NCBI GenBank assembly: GCA_018714105.1
Contig: DVNW01000016.1
Span: forward strand, 26,239-90,238
Origin: Candidatus Faecicola pullistercoris
GTDB taxonomy: Bacteria; Bacillota; Clostridia; Christensenellales; CAG-917
Reading direction: 5' to 3'
DNA: 64,000 nt
In this document: positions 8,055-17,174 of the stretch, one piece after another
Layout: the number at the start of each line of letters is the position of its first letter
Position numbering within the stretch: the stretch's first letter is position 1
Notes under the pieces: generated by a model
The model's database searches: none
What the model was told of the DNA's origin: nothing
What the model saw: only the letters and a program-made list of their open reading frames with translations
Made by a program: the position numbers and the translations under genes

Positions 8055-9060
8055 CAGACTGGATTTTAAAAAAAGCTTCGAAAAGGCGGGCAGATGCGGT
8101 ATTCTGGTGTTTGCCGATCTGCACGCTACAGATAAACCCATATGGGATACCGACGAGCTGATGCGTCTTTCGCTGAAAAAGCTGTCGCCCGATCTGGTAG
8201 TGTTGCTGGGCGACAATACCGGCGGACACTGGAAAGGGGTTGACGAGGCCAAAACGTACGTCGCTTTAAAACACGTCACTGACGCGATAAGCAGCGCAAA
8301 CGTGCCTTTCGCGCCCGTGTTCGGCAATCACGAAGAGGACGGAGGAGTATCAAAGGAAAAGCTTTTGTCGTGGTACCGCGAAAATCCTCTGTGTCTTATG
8401 CGTAAAGGCGAATGCGCCACGGGTACAGGCAATTACGACCTGCTTATAACCGACGGCGACAACCCCGTGATGAATCTGTATTTCATAGATTCGGGCAGTA
8501 CCGCCGAAGAAGGCGGGTATGCTTACGTGTCCGACGATCAGCAAAGGTGGTGCGGAGAGGTTGCTTTAAGGCTTCGTTCCCGATACGGCAGGCCGGTACC
8601 GTCTTTGGTGTTTCAGCATATTCCCGTACCCGAAGTGTATGATCTTTTTGAAAAATGTACGCTTGGCGGGGTAAGAGGTCAGTGTTCGTACAAAGGCCGC
8701 TTCAAATGCGGACCCGCGGTCACGGGCGGAACCCTCGGGGAAGGGCCTTGTCCGCCCGATATAAACAACGGACAATTCAAAAGCTGGAAAGCGCAGGGCG
8801 ACGTAAAAGGCGCTTTTTTCGGGCACGATCACAAAAACAGTTATACCGGCGTCCTCGAAGGAATAAGGTTGACCGCGTGCGTGTCGAGCGGTTTTTTCAG
8901 TTACGGCAACCGGCACGGGGTTACCTATATCGGCATAACCCCTGACGGACGTTTTGACGTAACGAGTTACGCATACGAAGAAATTACCGGCAAAAAGCCG
9001 TCGGATTTTCTTGCTTCACGATTCGGGCGGCAGCGGGTAGACAGATTATTCGGAAGGTGA
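8047..9060 (+). CDS. Calcineurin-like metallophosphoesterase (cytoplasmic)
   Basis: 337-aa phosphoesterase with the complete two-metal motif set: D24-x-H26 (FADLHATD), GDN (D56), GNHE (N94, H95), QHIP and GHDH. No signal peptide is present, so it should act in the cytoplasm. The ATG at 8047 overlaps the previous gene and is preferred over an in-frame upstream ATG at 8011 inside that gene. A related lipoprotein phosphoesterase ends this same operon, so the pair may act on the same phosphate ester on two sides of the membrane (inference). The substrate is unknown, and neighbouring glycoside genes suggest a sugar phosphate or glycerophospho-linked sugar. Confidence 0.88.
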   Translation: MTDRLDFKKSFEKAGRCGILVFADLHATDKPIWDTDELMRLSLKKLSPDLVVLLGDNTGGHWKGVDEAKTYVALKHVTDAISSANVPFAPVFGNHEEDGGVSKEKLLSWYRENPLCLMRKGECATGTGNYDLLITDGDNPVMNLYFIDSGSTAEEGGYAYVSDDQQRWCGEVALRLRSRYGRPVPSLVFQHIPVPEVYDLFEKCTLGGVRGQCSYKGRFKCGPAVTGGTLGEGPCPPDINNGQFKSWKAQGDVKGAFFGHDHKNSYTGVLEGIRLTACVSSGFFSYGNRHGVTYIGITPDGRFDVTSYAYEEITGKKPSDFLASRFGRQRVDRLFGR

Positions 9061-9062
9061 AT

Positions 9063-10427
9063 ATGAAACTGAGCGTAATAGGAGGCGGCGGCGTCCGCTC
9101 GGTATTTTTGGCAAAGAGCATAGCGGGCAGGTCGGAAAGCCTGGGTATAAACGAAGTGGTGTTTTCGGATACCGACGCCCGCAAACTGGAAATTTACGGC
9201 GGCTTGGCAAAGGGTGCGGCCGCAAGACTTGCTCCCGGATTGAAATTCGTTCTTACTACGGATAAGACGGAGGCGGTAAAGGACGCCGATTACGTTATTA
9301 CCACTATAAGACAGGGCGGCGATATGCTCAGAGTGGCCGACGAAAGGGCCGCTCTGGACCTCGGACTTCTCGGACAGGAAACTACGGGAGCCGCCGGATT
9401 CGGTTTTGCAATGCGCAGTCTGCCCGCGCTTGTCGGGTACTGCGAACTGGCTCTGAAATACGCAAAGCCCGAAGTTAAAATTTTTAATTTTACAAATCCC
9501 GCCGGGCTTATGACACAGTCGCTTGCCTGTTTGGGATACTCAAACGCTTTCGGAGTATGCGACGCTCCGTCGGGAATGCTCAGGCAGTTTGCGGATTACC
9601 TCGGTGCGGACGTGAAAGACCTTCGGGCGGAGTGTTACGGCCTTAATCATCTTTCCTTTTTTGCCGATATAACGCTGAACGGGCAGTCCGTTATGCGTAA
9701 ACTAATGGAGGACGACGAGGCGTATAAACATACAGACCTCAGATTTTTCGATAAAAGCAAAGTTTTAGAACTGGGCGAAATACCCAACGAATACCTGTAT
9801 TATTACTTTAGCCCCGAAAAAGCCGTTCGGAACATATTGACAAGCGGTAAGACAAGGGGCGAAACGATAGCCGAAATAAACAGATGCATGACGGAAGAAC
9901 TGTCTTTACCGCAGATTAAAGGCGATTACGACAAGAGCCTTGAAGTGTTTGAAAAGTGGCACGGCCGCAGGGAAAACGCCTATATGGCCACCGAAACGGG
10001 CGTAAAAAGAGATAAACCGTGGCATTTCGATCTGTATTCGCCCGACGACGGCGGATACGCCGGCGTGGCGCTGAAATATATGGATATAGTTCGCGGCGGC
10101 GGCACGGGTGAAATGATACTTTGCGTACGCAACGGGGGCGGACTCGATTTTCTCGAAAACGACGATACAGTGGAAATTACCTGCGACGTTTCGTCCAAAG
10201 GAGCGGTCCCGCACAAAATACATGTCGGCGAAGGATATCAGAAACAAATCATTACGCTTATGAAGCAATACGAGCGGCTGGCGTCCGAGGCTCTTATAAA
10301 TAAAAGCGTGTCCGCTGCCGTTGAGGCTTTAAGCATAAATCCCTTTGTGGGCAACAGACGCGACGCACGTACTCTCGTAGACAGGTTTTTGCAGATAAGC
10401 AAGGATTATACATATGATTGGAAGTAA
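9063..10427 (+). CDS. Glycoside hydrolase family 4, 6-phospho-glycosidase-like
   Basis: 454-aa enzyme of family GH4, which cleaves (often 6-phosphorylated) glycosides by an NAD- and Mn-dependent oxidation-elimination mechanism. It has the dinucleotide site SVIGGGGVRS at the N-terminus, the metal cysteine in GVCDAPSG (Cys166) and the metal histidine in GLNHLSF (His196), with length normal for the family. It looks closest to the 6-phospho-beta-glucosidase branch. Start: ATG at 9063 with GGAAGGTGA upstream. The operon has a symporter rather than a PTS permease, so the phosphate would have to come from a kinase, plausibly the PfkB protein that overlaps its 3' end by 14 bp. Confidence 0.88.
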   Translation: MKLSVIGGGGVRSVFLAKSIAGRSESLGINEVVFSDTDARKLEIYGGLAKGAAARLAPGLKFVLTTDKTEAVKDADYVITTIRQGGDMLRVADERAALDLGLLGQETTGAAGFGFAMRSLPALVGYCELALKYAKPEVKIFNFTNPAGLMTQSLACLGYSNAFGVCDAPSGMLRQFADYLGADVKDLRAECYGLNHLSFFADITLNGQSVMRKLMEDDEAYKHTDLRFFDKSKVLELGEIPNEYLYYYFSPEKAVRNILTSGKTRGETIAEINRCMTEELSLPQIKGDYDKSLEVFEKWHGRRENAYMATETGVKRDKPWHFDLYSPDDGGYAGVALKYMDIVRGGGTGEMILCVRNGGGLDFLENDDTVEITCDVSSKGAVPHKIHVGEGYQKQIITLMKQYERLASEALINKSVSAAVEALSINPFVGNRRDARTLVDRFLQISKDYTYDWK

Positions 10428-11331
10428 TAAAGCGCCGGATGTGGCGGGACTGGACACAATCAATATAGACCTTATCTATTCAGGTCTCGAAAAACTGCCG
10501 GCCGAAGGCGAGGAAGTTTTTTCAAATGACTTCAAAGTGGCTTTCGGCGGCGGCGGCGTGGCTACGCTGTTACAGCTTGCAAGACTCGGACTCGACGTAA
10601 CGGCGGCTACTTTTATAGGCCGCGATATGTTTTCGGCATTTGCCGAGGATTTTCTGAAAAACCAAAGCGTAAACGTAATCAATCTGTATAAAAAAGGTTT
10701 TGCGCTCAACGTATCTTCGGCAATGCTTACGCCGTCGGACAGGACCTTTGTGTCTTACGGTACGGCGGCGACAATATCGGAGCAAGAGGAAAAACTGCTG
10801 TTCGACTCGTTCAGGAGCGCAAAAGCCGTTCTTATGAAAACGGGCAATATAGGGCTTTACCGCAAATTAAAAAACTCGGGTTGTAAGCTTATACTCGACG
10901 TTGGCTGGTCGGACGGCTTGTCGATATCGGAGATTTCCGAGTATCTCTGCCTTGCCGATTATTTCACGCCTAATAAAAAAGAGGCTCTTAAACTTACCGG
11001 CAAGGACAACGTGAAGGAAGCGGCCGAAGTATTGTCCGGGTTTTTTAGAGATGTGCTTATCAAACTCGATAAGGACGGCTGTTACGTACTTAGCGACGGC
11101 ACGGCCTTTACCGTACCGCCCGTAAGCGACGTTAAAGCGGTTGACAGTACGGGCGCGGGCGACGCCTTTCTGGCGGGATTTACGTACGGCATAGTAAGGG
11201 GCGAGAGTTTTATAAAATCAGTTAAGTACGGAAACGTTACGGGAGCGAGGTGCGTTGAGGAATACGGCGCCGTGACCGCGGTTACTTCGTATGACGACCT
11301 TCAAAGCGCGTTCGATAAAGCATATAAGTAA
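10414..11331 (+). CDS. PfkB/ribokinase-family carbohydrate kinase
   Basis: 305-aa ATP-dependent sugar kinase. Seen are the N-terminal substrate region with AFGGGGVATLLQLARLG (PfkB signature 1) and the C-terminal AVDSTGAGDAFLAGF (signature 2) with the catalytic base Asp250. It should phosphorylate a sugar or nucleoside in the cytoplasm. Because it overlaps the GH4 gene and follows a non-PTS symporter, it may phosphorylate either the imported glycoside before GH4 cleavage or the released monosaccharide. Which one is not decidable from sequence. Confidence 0.9.
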   Translation: MIGSNKAPDVAGLDTINIDLIYSGLEKLPAEGEEVFSNDFKVAFGGGGVATLLQLARLGLDVTAATFIGRDMFSAFAEDFLKNQSVNVINLYKKGFALNVSSAMLTPSDRTFVSYGTAATISEQEEKLLFDSFRSAKAVLMKTGNIGLYRKLKNSGCKLILDVGWSDGLSISEISEYLCLADYFTPNKKEALKLTGKDNVKEAAEVLSGFFRDVLIKLDKDGCYVLSDGTAFTVPPVSDVKAVDSTGAGDAFLAGFTYGIVRGESFIKSVKYGNVTGARCVEEYGAVTAVTSYDDLQSAFDKAYK

Positions 11332-11348
11332 GTTTGCGAGGGAAAATT

Positions 11349-12569
11349 ATGAAAAAATTTATTGCCTTAATACTTGCGCTTTGCCTTGTTTTTACAATGG
11401 CGTCCGGGTTGACGGCATGCACTAAGCCCGACGACACGGGCGAAGATACGGGTATTACCGACGATGGTAACGCCGATAACGGCGACGGTTCGGGGAATAC
11501 CGGGGACGGAAATCTGCCCGACGATACGGGCGATGATACGGTTACCGTGGACGTCCGCCCCGAGGGGTTTAAACTTAAGATGACCGACGGAGAGTTTAAA
11601 ATTCTGCATCTGGCCGATTTTCACGAGTGTTTCAACGGAAGAGAATGGTTTGACGAGCGCAATCTCGAATTTATGGAAAGAATCGTGGATTACACAAAGC
11701 CCGATCTCGTGGTGCTCGGCGGCGATAACGTCTTTCCGCTTTCCACTCTCGGCGAGCTGATGTATCAGGAAACGCTGAAAACGATAGCGGGATTCGGTAA
11801 GTTTTTCGACGAGCGCGAGCAGTACTGGACCATGGTCTTCGGCAACCACGACGACGAGTGCATATTCAGCAAGAGTCAGCAGCTCGAACACGCCCTTAAA
11901 ACAAGCGAATACTTTGTGGGCGGACTCGAAGACGGCAGTTATTACAAGGCGTTTTGCGATACGGAAAAAGAGATGATAGGCAATATGGCTTTTCCCGTTT
12001 ACAACGGCGACGAGCACGCATACAATATCTTTTTGTTCGACAGCGGTTCGGCGCGCGCAGAAAACGCGGGGTTGTTCGGCGGCAAATACAATTACATACG
12101 CGACAATCAGGTGGAATGGTATAAAAACATCGCTCTGAGCGACGCGGAGGCCAACGGCGGCGTGCCCGTTCCCTCGGTTATGATAACGCATATCCCGCTT
12201 CACGAGCACAAAGAAGCGTTTTATAATCGTTTCGATACCTCCGTTGTGGAAAAATACGTTTACGACCTTGCGGGTCAGTATTCGCTTTCGGCAATAAGGT
12301 CCACTCTTTACGACGTTGCGGTAAACCGGGTCAAAGACGTCAAAGGCATATTTACGGGACATAATCATCTTAACGGATTTACCGCGGTGGTAAAGGCTGC
12401 GGGCGGCAACAAGGTTATGCTGTCGACAACGCGTCAGGCGGGAGTTTATTGGGAAAACGGCGTGGAATACACGATTAATTCGGGCAGACTGATAACGCTT
12501 AAAGCCGACGGAAGTCTGTCCACTTACGAGTATCACGACAGCGAGGAATATCATATCTCGATAGACTGA
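11349..12569 (+). CDS. Metallophosphoesterase lipoprotein
   Basis: 406-aa secreted, lipid-anchored phosphoesterase. The signal peptide (residues 1-23) ends in lipobox L21-T-A-C24, followed by an Asp/Gly/Asn/Thr-rich linker to about residue 68, then the calcineurin-like domain with LADFHE, GGDN, FGNHDDE, THIPLHEH and TGHNH, so all metal ligands are present. The ATG at 11349 follows GAGGGAAAA and is chosen over an in-frame TTG at 11334. It is the last gene of the operon, and a terminator follows. Likely job: dephosphorylating an extracellular or surface substrate before uptake (inference). Confidence 0.9.
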   Translation: MKKFIALILALCLVFTMASGLTACTKPDDTGEDTGITDDGNADNGDGSGNTGDGNLPDDTGDDTVTVDVRPEGFKLKMTDGEFKILHLADFHECFNGREWFDERNLEFMERIVDYTKPDLVVLGGDNVFPLSTLGELMYQETLKTIAGFGKFFDEREQYWTMVFGNHDDECIFSKSQQLEHALKTSEYFVGGLEDGSYYKAFCDTEKEMIGNMAFPVYNGDEHAYNIFLFDSGSARAENAGLFGGKYNYIRDNQVEWYKNIALSDAEANGGVPVPSVMITHIPLHEHKEAFYNRFDTSVVEKYVYDLAGQYSLSAIRSTLYDVAVNRVKDVKGIFTGHNHLNGFTAVVKAAGGNKVMLSTTRQAGVYWENGVEYTINSGRLITLKADGSLSTYEYHDSEEYHISID

Positions 12570-12600
12570 CGCCGCAATAACGTCACCTTCGGATAACAGA

Positions 12601-12625
12601 AATAACGCGGAACTATCCGCGTTAT
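12601..12625. terminator. Bidirectional intrinsic terminator
   Basis: Stem AATAACGCGGA / TCCGCGTTATT with a 4-nt loop and flanking T-rich sequence. It lies between the convergent carbohydrate operon and the PPC-domain gene. Confidence 0.85.
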
Positions 12626-12670
12626 TTTATTTCGGTATTATTGACGGTTTGACCGAAGCTTGTGCGCCGT

Positions 12671-13096
12671 CTATTTTTCGAAATCGAACACGTTAAGTCC
12701 GGTCTGCGCGTTTTTCGAGCGGTCAACGCGTCCTTCTATAACGTTGACTACAACCTCGCACGTAGCGCTTACCGTGGCGCTGTTCAGATGTCCGCCTACC
12801 GCAACTCCGTTTCTGTCGGCGGCAGAAATATGAAAGTGCGAATAATAATTACCGTCCATTGTGCTTACGGTGCCCGACAGCGACAGAATTTCGTATTCTC
12901 CCGCAAAGTCGGTCTGAAAATATGTTTGGGATTCAAGGCTGTAAACGCCGGCCGAAAACTCTTTTACCGCGCCTATCGCACTGACCGATGCCAACGTAAT
13001 ATTCTGCTTGACGCAGACCTCTTTGATTGCGGCAACGATTTCTTCTCCGGGGTCAAGCCTTACTATCAAGGTGTTTCCGAATTTTTTGTAATCCAT
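12671..13096 (-). CDS. PPC/DUF296-domain protein
   Basis: 141-aa single-domain protein of the PPC (plants and prokaryotes conserved, DUF296) family, some members of which bind DNA or nucleotides as trimers. The family pattern is visible: RLDPGEEIVAAIKEVC, SVSAIGAVKE, LSLSGTVSTMDG, SHFHISAADRNGVAVGGHL and CEVVVNV. The HxHxS...GGHL metal-like pair is retained. The start has an AAGGAGG site. It lies 10 bp after the GH43-like gene in the same direction, so they are co-transcribed. The role is unknown. Confidence 0.82.
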   Translation of the reverse strand: MDYKKFGNTLIVRLDPGEEIVAAIKEVCVKQNITLASVSAIGAVKEFSAGVYSLESQTYFQTDFAGEYEILSLSGTVSTMDGNYYSHFHISAADRNGVAVGGHLNSATVSATCEVVVNVIEGRVDRSKNAQTGLNVFDFEK

Positions 13097-13106
13097 AATT
13101 TCCTCC

Positions 13107-14021
13107 TTAATTGTCTTTTATAACGAACGGCAATATTACCGGATGTTCGAATTTTCGGGTAAACACCGTACGCCTGTTGGGCGCGTGCAATATGAGTTTA
13201 AGCGAGCCGCCGAAATCTTCGAATACCATACCGTGTCCGCCGTCCCCGGTAAACAGCGGCGGCAATTGACGCCAGTTTCCGAAAAGTCCGTTTTCGCTTC
13301 GTGCGGCAAGCTGCACGTATCGGTCTCCTTTAACCATGGTGGACCACAGCATTATAATGCTTTTATCCGTCTTAACGAAAAACGGTCCGTCGGTAACCTT
13401 GAATTTGGAATTTACGGGCATGTAGGTGTTTGCCGACGCTTTGAAAAGCAAAACGTCGGAGTCCGGCAGTATGCCTGAAAAATCCTCCTTAAGGCGTACA
13501 GCGCGTATCTGGCCGTCCTTGCAGTCGATATACTCATAGCAGTAAACTATGTAATGATTGCCGTTTTCGCATATAAGAGTAGCGTCCAGCGAAGACTTGT
13601 CTTCCGGGGTTATTCTGGTTTTAAAAGTAAATTCCGAGTCGGGAGACTCCGAAGTAAAGAGATAAGTGCCCCGTTTGCCGCCCGCGGGTTTAAGCGTAAG
13701 CAGCAGAACGTATCCGTTTTCCGTTTTGTGAATTTCGGGAGCCCAGAAGTCCGAAAACGCGCCGGGCAGTTTATTTTTATCGACAATTTTAAAAGGACCG
13801 CGCCAGTTTTCGAGGTCTCGTGATTTGTAAATATAAACGCCGTCGCCGTCGTTGTAGGAAAACCTGTATTTAGTACCCGTCAATATGTATTCGTCGCCGC
13901 AATTTATTACGTACGGATCGCGGAAAGCGATATCGCGGATATTAATACGGTCGGAGAAGGTGAGGTAGTCTTTCATTTTCAGTCCCGATAAAAATTTTCG
14001 GGTTTTTCCGATAAGTCCCAT
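13107..14021 (-). CDS. Glycoside hydrolase family 43-like protein
   Basis: 304-aa five-bladed beta-propeller protein of the GH43 type (arabinofuranosidase or xylosidase-like), without a signal peptide. The base motif AFRDPYV, the WAPEI motif and the second acid in SLDATLICENGNHYIVY are present. The position that is usually Glu in EGP is Asp (TDGPFF, residue 211, codon 13389-13391). Either the proton donor is changed or the enzyme belongs to a divergent or inactive branch. The ATG at 14021 has only a weak ribosome site, and Met16 (13976) is an alternative start. Transcribed with the PPC gene from a good promoter. Confidence 0.8.
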   Translation of the reverse strand: MGLIGKTRKFLSGLKMKDYLTFSDRINIRDIAFRDPYVINCGDEYILTGTKYRFSYNDGDGVYIYKSRDLENWRGPFKIVDKNKLPGAFSDFWAPEIHKTENGYVLLLTLKPAGGKRGTYLFTSESPDSEFTFKTRITPEDKSSLDATLICENGNHYIVYCYEYIDCKDGQIRAVRLKEDFSGILPDSDVLLFKASANTYMPVNSKFKVTDGPFFVKTDKSIIMLWSTMVKGDRYVQLAARSENGLFGNWRQLPPLFTGDGGHGMVFEDFGGSLKLILHAPNRRTVFTRKFEHPVILPFVIKDN

Positions 14022-14047
14022 GACGCGCCCTGAATTTCTTTTAAATC

Positions 14048-14077
14048 ATTATACCATTTAAATTCCGTTTTTGTAAA
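14048..14077 (-). promoter_or_regulatory. Promoter of GH43-like/PPC operon
   Basis: On the - strand, TTTACA (14072-14077), an 18-nt spacer and TATAAT (14048-14053), about 27 nt from the ATG at 14021. Confidence 0.65.
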
Positions 14078-14258
14078 GGGAAGACCGATAAAAGGCCAAA
14101 ACATCTCAAACTCTTCATAAAACCGCAAAAATCGACAGCAAAGAATATTATTTTGACATACCTTTTAAAATATCGCCGCGCGGTTCGGCTTTACGGATAC
14201 TTTTTCTGAATTTAACCCGAAAAGGAAAAAAATATTACCTGAAACCAAGGTTTTTCGT
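14078..14258. other. Non-coding stretch, nothing recognised
   Basis: Divergent intergenic DNA between the GH43-like promoter and the purine promoter. I see no ORF with a ribosome site, no purine riboswitch core and no PurR-box pair. A lone TTGACA at 14154-14159 has no matching -10 element. Confidence 0.5.
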
Positions 14259-14287
14259 TTGACTTATTTTTTTAAAATTGGTATTAT
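14259..14287 (+). promoter_or_regulatory. Promoter of the purine operon
   Basis: TTGACT (14259-14264), a 17-nt spacer and TATTAT (14282-14287). The expected transcript would start near 14294 and carry a leader of about 240 nt with a small ORF and a terminator before purE. Confidence 0.75.
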
Positions 14288-14362
14288 CTACATATAAAAT
14301 TTTATAGCAACCAAATTCGGCTTACTTACCCTCCGCGGGTTAACAAAACAAGAGGTAACGTT

Positions 14363-14476
14363 ATGAAAAAACAGTTTATTTTTTACGATTGTTCAGGCAG
14401 TTACACTCGTTTTGCGGGCGGAAGCGCCGTGTATCAGCCCCTTATTCACGGGGGAAAATGCGTAAATTACCGTTAA
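14363..14476 (+). CDS. 37-aa leader ORF ahead of purE
   Basis: Begins MKKQFIFYDCSGSY and ends GGKCVNYR. It has AGAGG 9 bp upstream and stops 3 bp before the terminator stem. It is rich in Tyr, Phe and Gly, with two Cys. Within it, GGCGGAAGCGCC and CCCC...GGGG can each form a small hairpin that translation would disrupt. The layout of promoter, short ORF, terminator and pur genes matches a transcription attenuator, but the codons show no obvious purine-sensing logic. I know no homologue. It could equally be a small protein that happens to precede the operon. Confidence 0.55.
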   Translation: MKKQFIFYDCSGSYTRFAGGSAVYQPLIHGGKCVNYR

Positions 14477-14479
14477 AAG

Positions 14480-14512
14480 AAGACTGCACCTTTGTTGCGG
14501 TCTTTTATATTT
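14480..14512 (+). terminator. Intrinsic terminator/attenuator upstream of purE
   Basis: Stem AAGACTGCA (14480-14488) with TGCGGTCTT (14496-14504), 9 bp with one G-U pair and a 7-nt loop, followed by TTATATTTTTAT. It lies between the leader ORF and the purE ribosome site, with no promoter after it that I can see. Confidence 0.75.
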
Positions 14513-14534
14513 TTATACAAGGAGATTAAACTAA

Positions 14535-15023
14535 ATGGCAACCGTAACCATTATTATGGGAAGCAAAAGCGACTTGCCGGGCGTAAAACCCGCGTACGAT
14601 ACGCTTAAAGAGTTCGGTATCGATACCGAAATGCTCGTTCTCAGCGCGCACCGTACGCCCGACGAAGTAGCCGAACTTACTAAGAACGCCGACAAAAAGG
14701 GCATAAAAGTATTTATTGCGGCCGCGGGCAAGGCGGCTCACCTTGCGGGAGTAATAGCCGCAGGTACTGTAAGGCCCGTAATAGGCATACCCGTTAAAAG
14801 TTCGTTTATGGACGGGCTGGACAGCCTGTTATCCACCGTTCAGATGCCTAGCGGCATTCCCGTAGCTACCGTTGCCGTGGGCGGCAGCGTGAACGCAGCG
14901 TTGCTGGCGGTTCAGATGCTTGCTTTAAGCAGCCCGGAACTCAGCGCAAAACTTCTGGATTATAAAGAAAAAATGAAAAAAGACGTGCTGGCCCAGAACG
15001 AGAGCCTGCAAAAGGAGATATAA
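14535..15023 (+). CDS. purE: N5-carboxyaminoimidazole ribonucleotide mutase
   Basis: 162 aa, full family length. Class I PurE moves the carboxyl group from N5-CAIR to give CAIR in de novo purine synthesis. Family marks: [10 protein letters not shown] at the N-terminus, LSAHRTPDE (catalytic His region) and [22 protein letters not shown] 9-10 bp before the ATG. First enzyme gene of the operon, with 1 bp before purC. No purK is visible in the window, so the N5-CAIR source must lie elsewhere or be non-enzymatic. Confidence 0.96.
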   Translation: MATVTIIMGSKSDLPGVKPAYDTLKEFGIDTEMLVLSAHRTPDEVAELTKNADKKGIKVFIAAAGKAAHLAGVIAAGTVRPVIGIPVKSSFMDGLDSLLSTVQMPSGIPVATVAVGGSVNAALLAVQMLALSSPELSAKLLDYKEKMKKDVLAQNESLQKEI

Positions 15024-15024
15024 A

Positions 15025-15738
15025 ATGCAAAAAGGCGATTTAATGTACGAAGGAAAGGCAAAAAAGGTTTATTTTACCGACGACAGCGACGTGGTTCTCG
15101 TCAGCTATAAGGACGACGCCACCGCTTTCAACGGACTCAAAAAAGGACAGATTGCGGGAAAGGGAATAGTCAATAACCGCTGCTCCAACCACATGTTCAA
15201 AATGCTTGAGGAACACGCTATCAAAACCCATTACATCGAGGAACTCAGCGATACCGATACGCTCGTGAAAAAGGTGCAGATAGTACCTCTCGAAGTTATC
15301 GTCAGGAATATCGCCGCCGGCAGCCTCAGCAAAAGACTGGGGCTGGAAGAAGGTACTCTTCTTAAAAGCACGGTGCTGGAATTCTGCTATAAGGACGACG
15401 CGCTCGGCGATCCCATGGTAAACGACTATCACATCGCCGCCATGGAGCTTGCTACCGACGAGGAGCTGGGCGAAATCAAACGCATGGCGTTTAAAATCAA
15501 CGCTCTTTTAAGAGATTATCTAAAAGAGATAAACATTGACCTTATAGACTTCAAACTCGAATTCGGAAGGTACAAGGGCGATATAATACTGGCAGACGAA
15601 ATTTCGCCCGATACCTGCCGTTTCTGGGATACCGTTACGCATGAAAAACTCGACAAGGACAGGTTCAGAAGAGACCTCGGCGGCGTTGAGGACGCTTATC
15701 AGGAAGTTCTTAACAGACTTATGGGAGTGCGCAAATGA
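15025..15738 (+). CDS. purC: SAICAR synthetase
   Basis: 237-aa phosphoribosylaminoimidazole-succinocarboxamide synthase, joining CAIR and aspartate with ATP. The N-terminal [33 protein letters not shown] and DFKLEFG...[14 protein letters not shown] are the family's conserved blocks, and length is normal. The start follows purE by 1 bp with AAGGAG inside the purE end, and the end overlaps purF by 4 bp (ATGA). Confidence 0.97.
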   Translation: MQKGDLMYEGKAKKVYFTDDSDVVLVSYKDDATAFNGLKKGQIAGKGIVNNRCSNHMFKMLEEHAIKTHYIEELSDTDTLVKKVQIVPLEVIVRNIAAGSLSKRLGLEEGTLLKSTVLEFCYKDDALGDPMVNDYHIAAMELATDEELGEIKRMAFKINALLRDYLKEINIDLIDFKLEFGRYKGDIILADEISPDTCRFWDTVTHEKLDKDRFRRDLGGVEDAYQEVLNRLMGVRK

Positions 15739-17165
15739 AAAACGAAGCCGTAATATGCGACAGGGAGTGGAAAATCAAGGAGGAATGCGGCGTTTTCGGC
15801 ATTATAGGCAAAGAGCCGTGCGACGTCGCCCGTAAAATATATTTCGGCTTGTTCGCCCTGCAGCACAGGGGACAGGAAAGCGCGGGTATCGCGGTTTCGT
15901 ATCAGCGCACTAAGGTTGCTTATTATAAAAACCTCGGCCTTGTGAACGACGTATTCGGCGACGAGGAGCTCAAACTTCTGCCCGACAGCAAGGTGGGCGT
16001 GGGACACGTCAGATACTCCACCACGGGTACGAATAACGTAGTAAATGCTCAGCCCGTCGTATTTTACGGTAAGCTCGGCAGAATGGCGCTTGCTCATAAC
16101 GGCAACGTTATTAACGCCGATAAAATAAAATACGACATGATGAAATGCGGCCACATCTTCCAGAGTTCGACGGACAGCGAGGTTATTTCGGCGCGCATAA
16201 ATTACCGTATTCAGGATAAAAACGTAGTCGACGGCGTTATCGAGGCTTGCGAGGAATTCAAAGGCGCGTTCTCCCTCGTGATTATGGCGGAAGAAAGGCT
16301 CATAGCCGTGCGCGACAGACTGGGGCTTAAACCCCTTGTTCTCGGGCAGACTCCCGAAGGAGAATACGTAGTCGCCAGCGAATCCTGCGCTCTCGACGCG
16401 GTAGGCGCGATTATCGTAAGGGATATCGAGCCCGGCGAGGTGCTTACCATAGATACCGACGGCAATATGGAAAGCCGCTACCTTAAAAATATCGATAAAA
16501 AGGCATGCATATTCGAGTACGTATATCTTGCCAGAAGCGATTCCGTCATAGACGGCGTAAGCGTGTACGACGCCAGATACGAGTGCGGCAGAATGCTTGC
16601 CGAGCTTTATAAAATCGACGCCGATCTGGTTTCGGGCGTGCCCGATTCCGCTTTGGTATGCGCAAAGGGTTACAGCGACGTTTCGGGCCTTCCCATGGTG
16701 GACGCCATTACCAAAAACAGATATGTGGGACGTACGTTCATTCAGCCCAGTCAGTCGATGCGCGAAAATACCGTAAGCATCAAGCTTAACGCTTTCCGCA
16801 ACAACATAAAGGGTAAAAGAATAGTTCTTATAGACGACTCTATCGTAAGAGGCACGACAAGCAAAAAAATAGTCGACCTTCTGAAAAAGAACGGTGCGAA
16901 AGAAGTGCATATGATCATCGGTTCGCCCATCGTTTCCTATCCTTGTTTCTTCGGCGTGGACATGCAGACAAAGGAACAGCTTATCGGAAGCAAATTAAGT
17001 AAAGACGAAATCTGTAAGGCGATAGGCGCTGACAGCCTCAATTACATTCCCATCGAATACCTCAAAAAGGCGTGCGGCGGTCAAGGTTTCTGCTGCGCCT
17101 GCTTCGACGGGATTTACCCCGAGGAAGTAGAACAGGAAGACCTCGATAAATTTATGTTCGAATAG
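15735..17165 (+). CDS. purF: Amidophosphoribosyltransferase
   Basis: 476 aa. Catalyses the committed step, PRPP plus glutamine to phosphoribosylamine. A propeptide of 17 residues precedes the N-terminal nucleophile Cys18 (EECGVFG), followed by the Ntn glutaminase domain ([26 protein letters not shown]) and the phosphoribosyltransferase domain with the PRPP loop [13 protein letters not shown]. Cys residues near KACIFEYVY and in [13 protein letters not shown] fit the [4Fe-4S] ligands of the Bacillus-type enzyme, so maturation may be oxygen sensitive. It overlaps purC by 4 bp. Confidence 0.97.
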   Translation: MKNEAVICDREWKIKEECGVFGIIGKEPCDVARKIYFGLFALQHRGQESAGIAVSYQRTKVAYYKNLGLVNDVFGDEELKLLPDSKVGVGHVRYSTTGTNNVVNAQPVVFYGKLGRMALAHNGNVINADKIKYDMMKCGHIFQSSTDSEVISARINYRIQDKNVVDGVIEACEEFKGAFSLVIMAEERLIAVRDRLGLKPLVLGQTPEGEYVVASESCALDAVGAIIVRDIEPGEVLTIDTDGNMESRYLKNIDKKACIFEYVYLARSDSVIDGVSVYDARYECGRMLAELYKIDADLVSGVPDSALVCAKGYSDVSGLPMVDAITKNRYVGRTFIQPSQSMRENTVSIKLNAFRNNIKGKRIVLIDDSIVRGTTSKKIVDLLKKNGAKEVHMIIGSPIVSYPCFFGVDMQTKEQLIGSKLSKDEICKAIGADSLNYIPIEYLKKACGGQGFCCACFDGIYPEEVEQEDLDKFMFE

Positions 17166-17174
17166 GAGGACGTT

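Noticed and set aside
11367-12554. 395-codon - strand ORF opposite the lipoprotein phosphoesterase
   Set aside because: Shadow frame. The + strand has signal peptide, lipobox and all metal motifs.
14288-14530. Purine riboswitch or T-box in the purE leader
   Set aside because: Neither the conserved purine aptamer loops nor a T-box motif could be found. The only clear elements are the ORF and the terminator.
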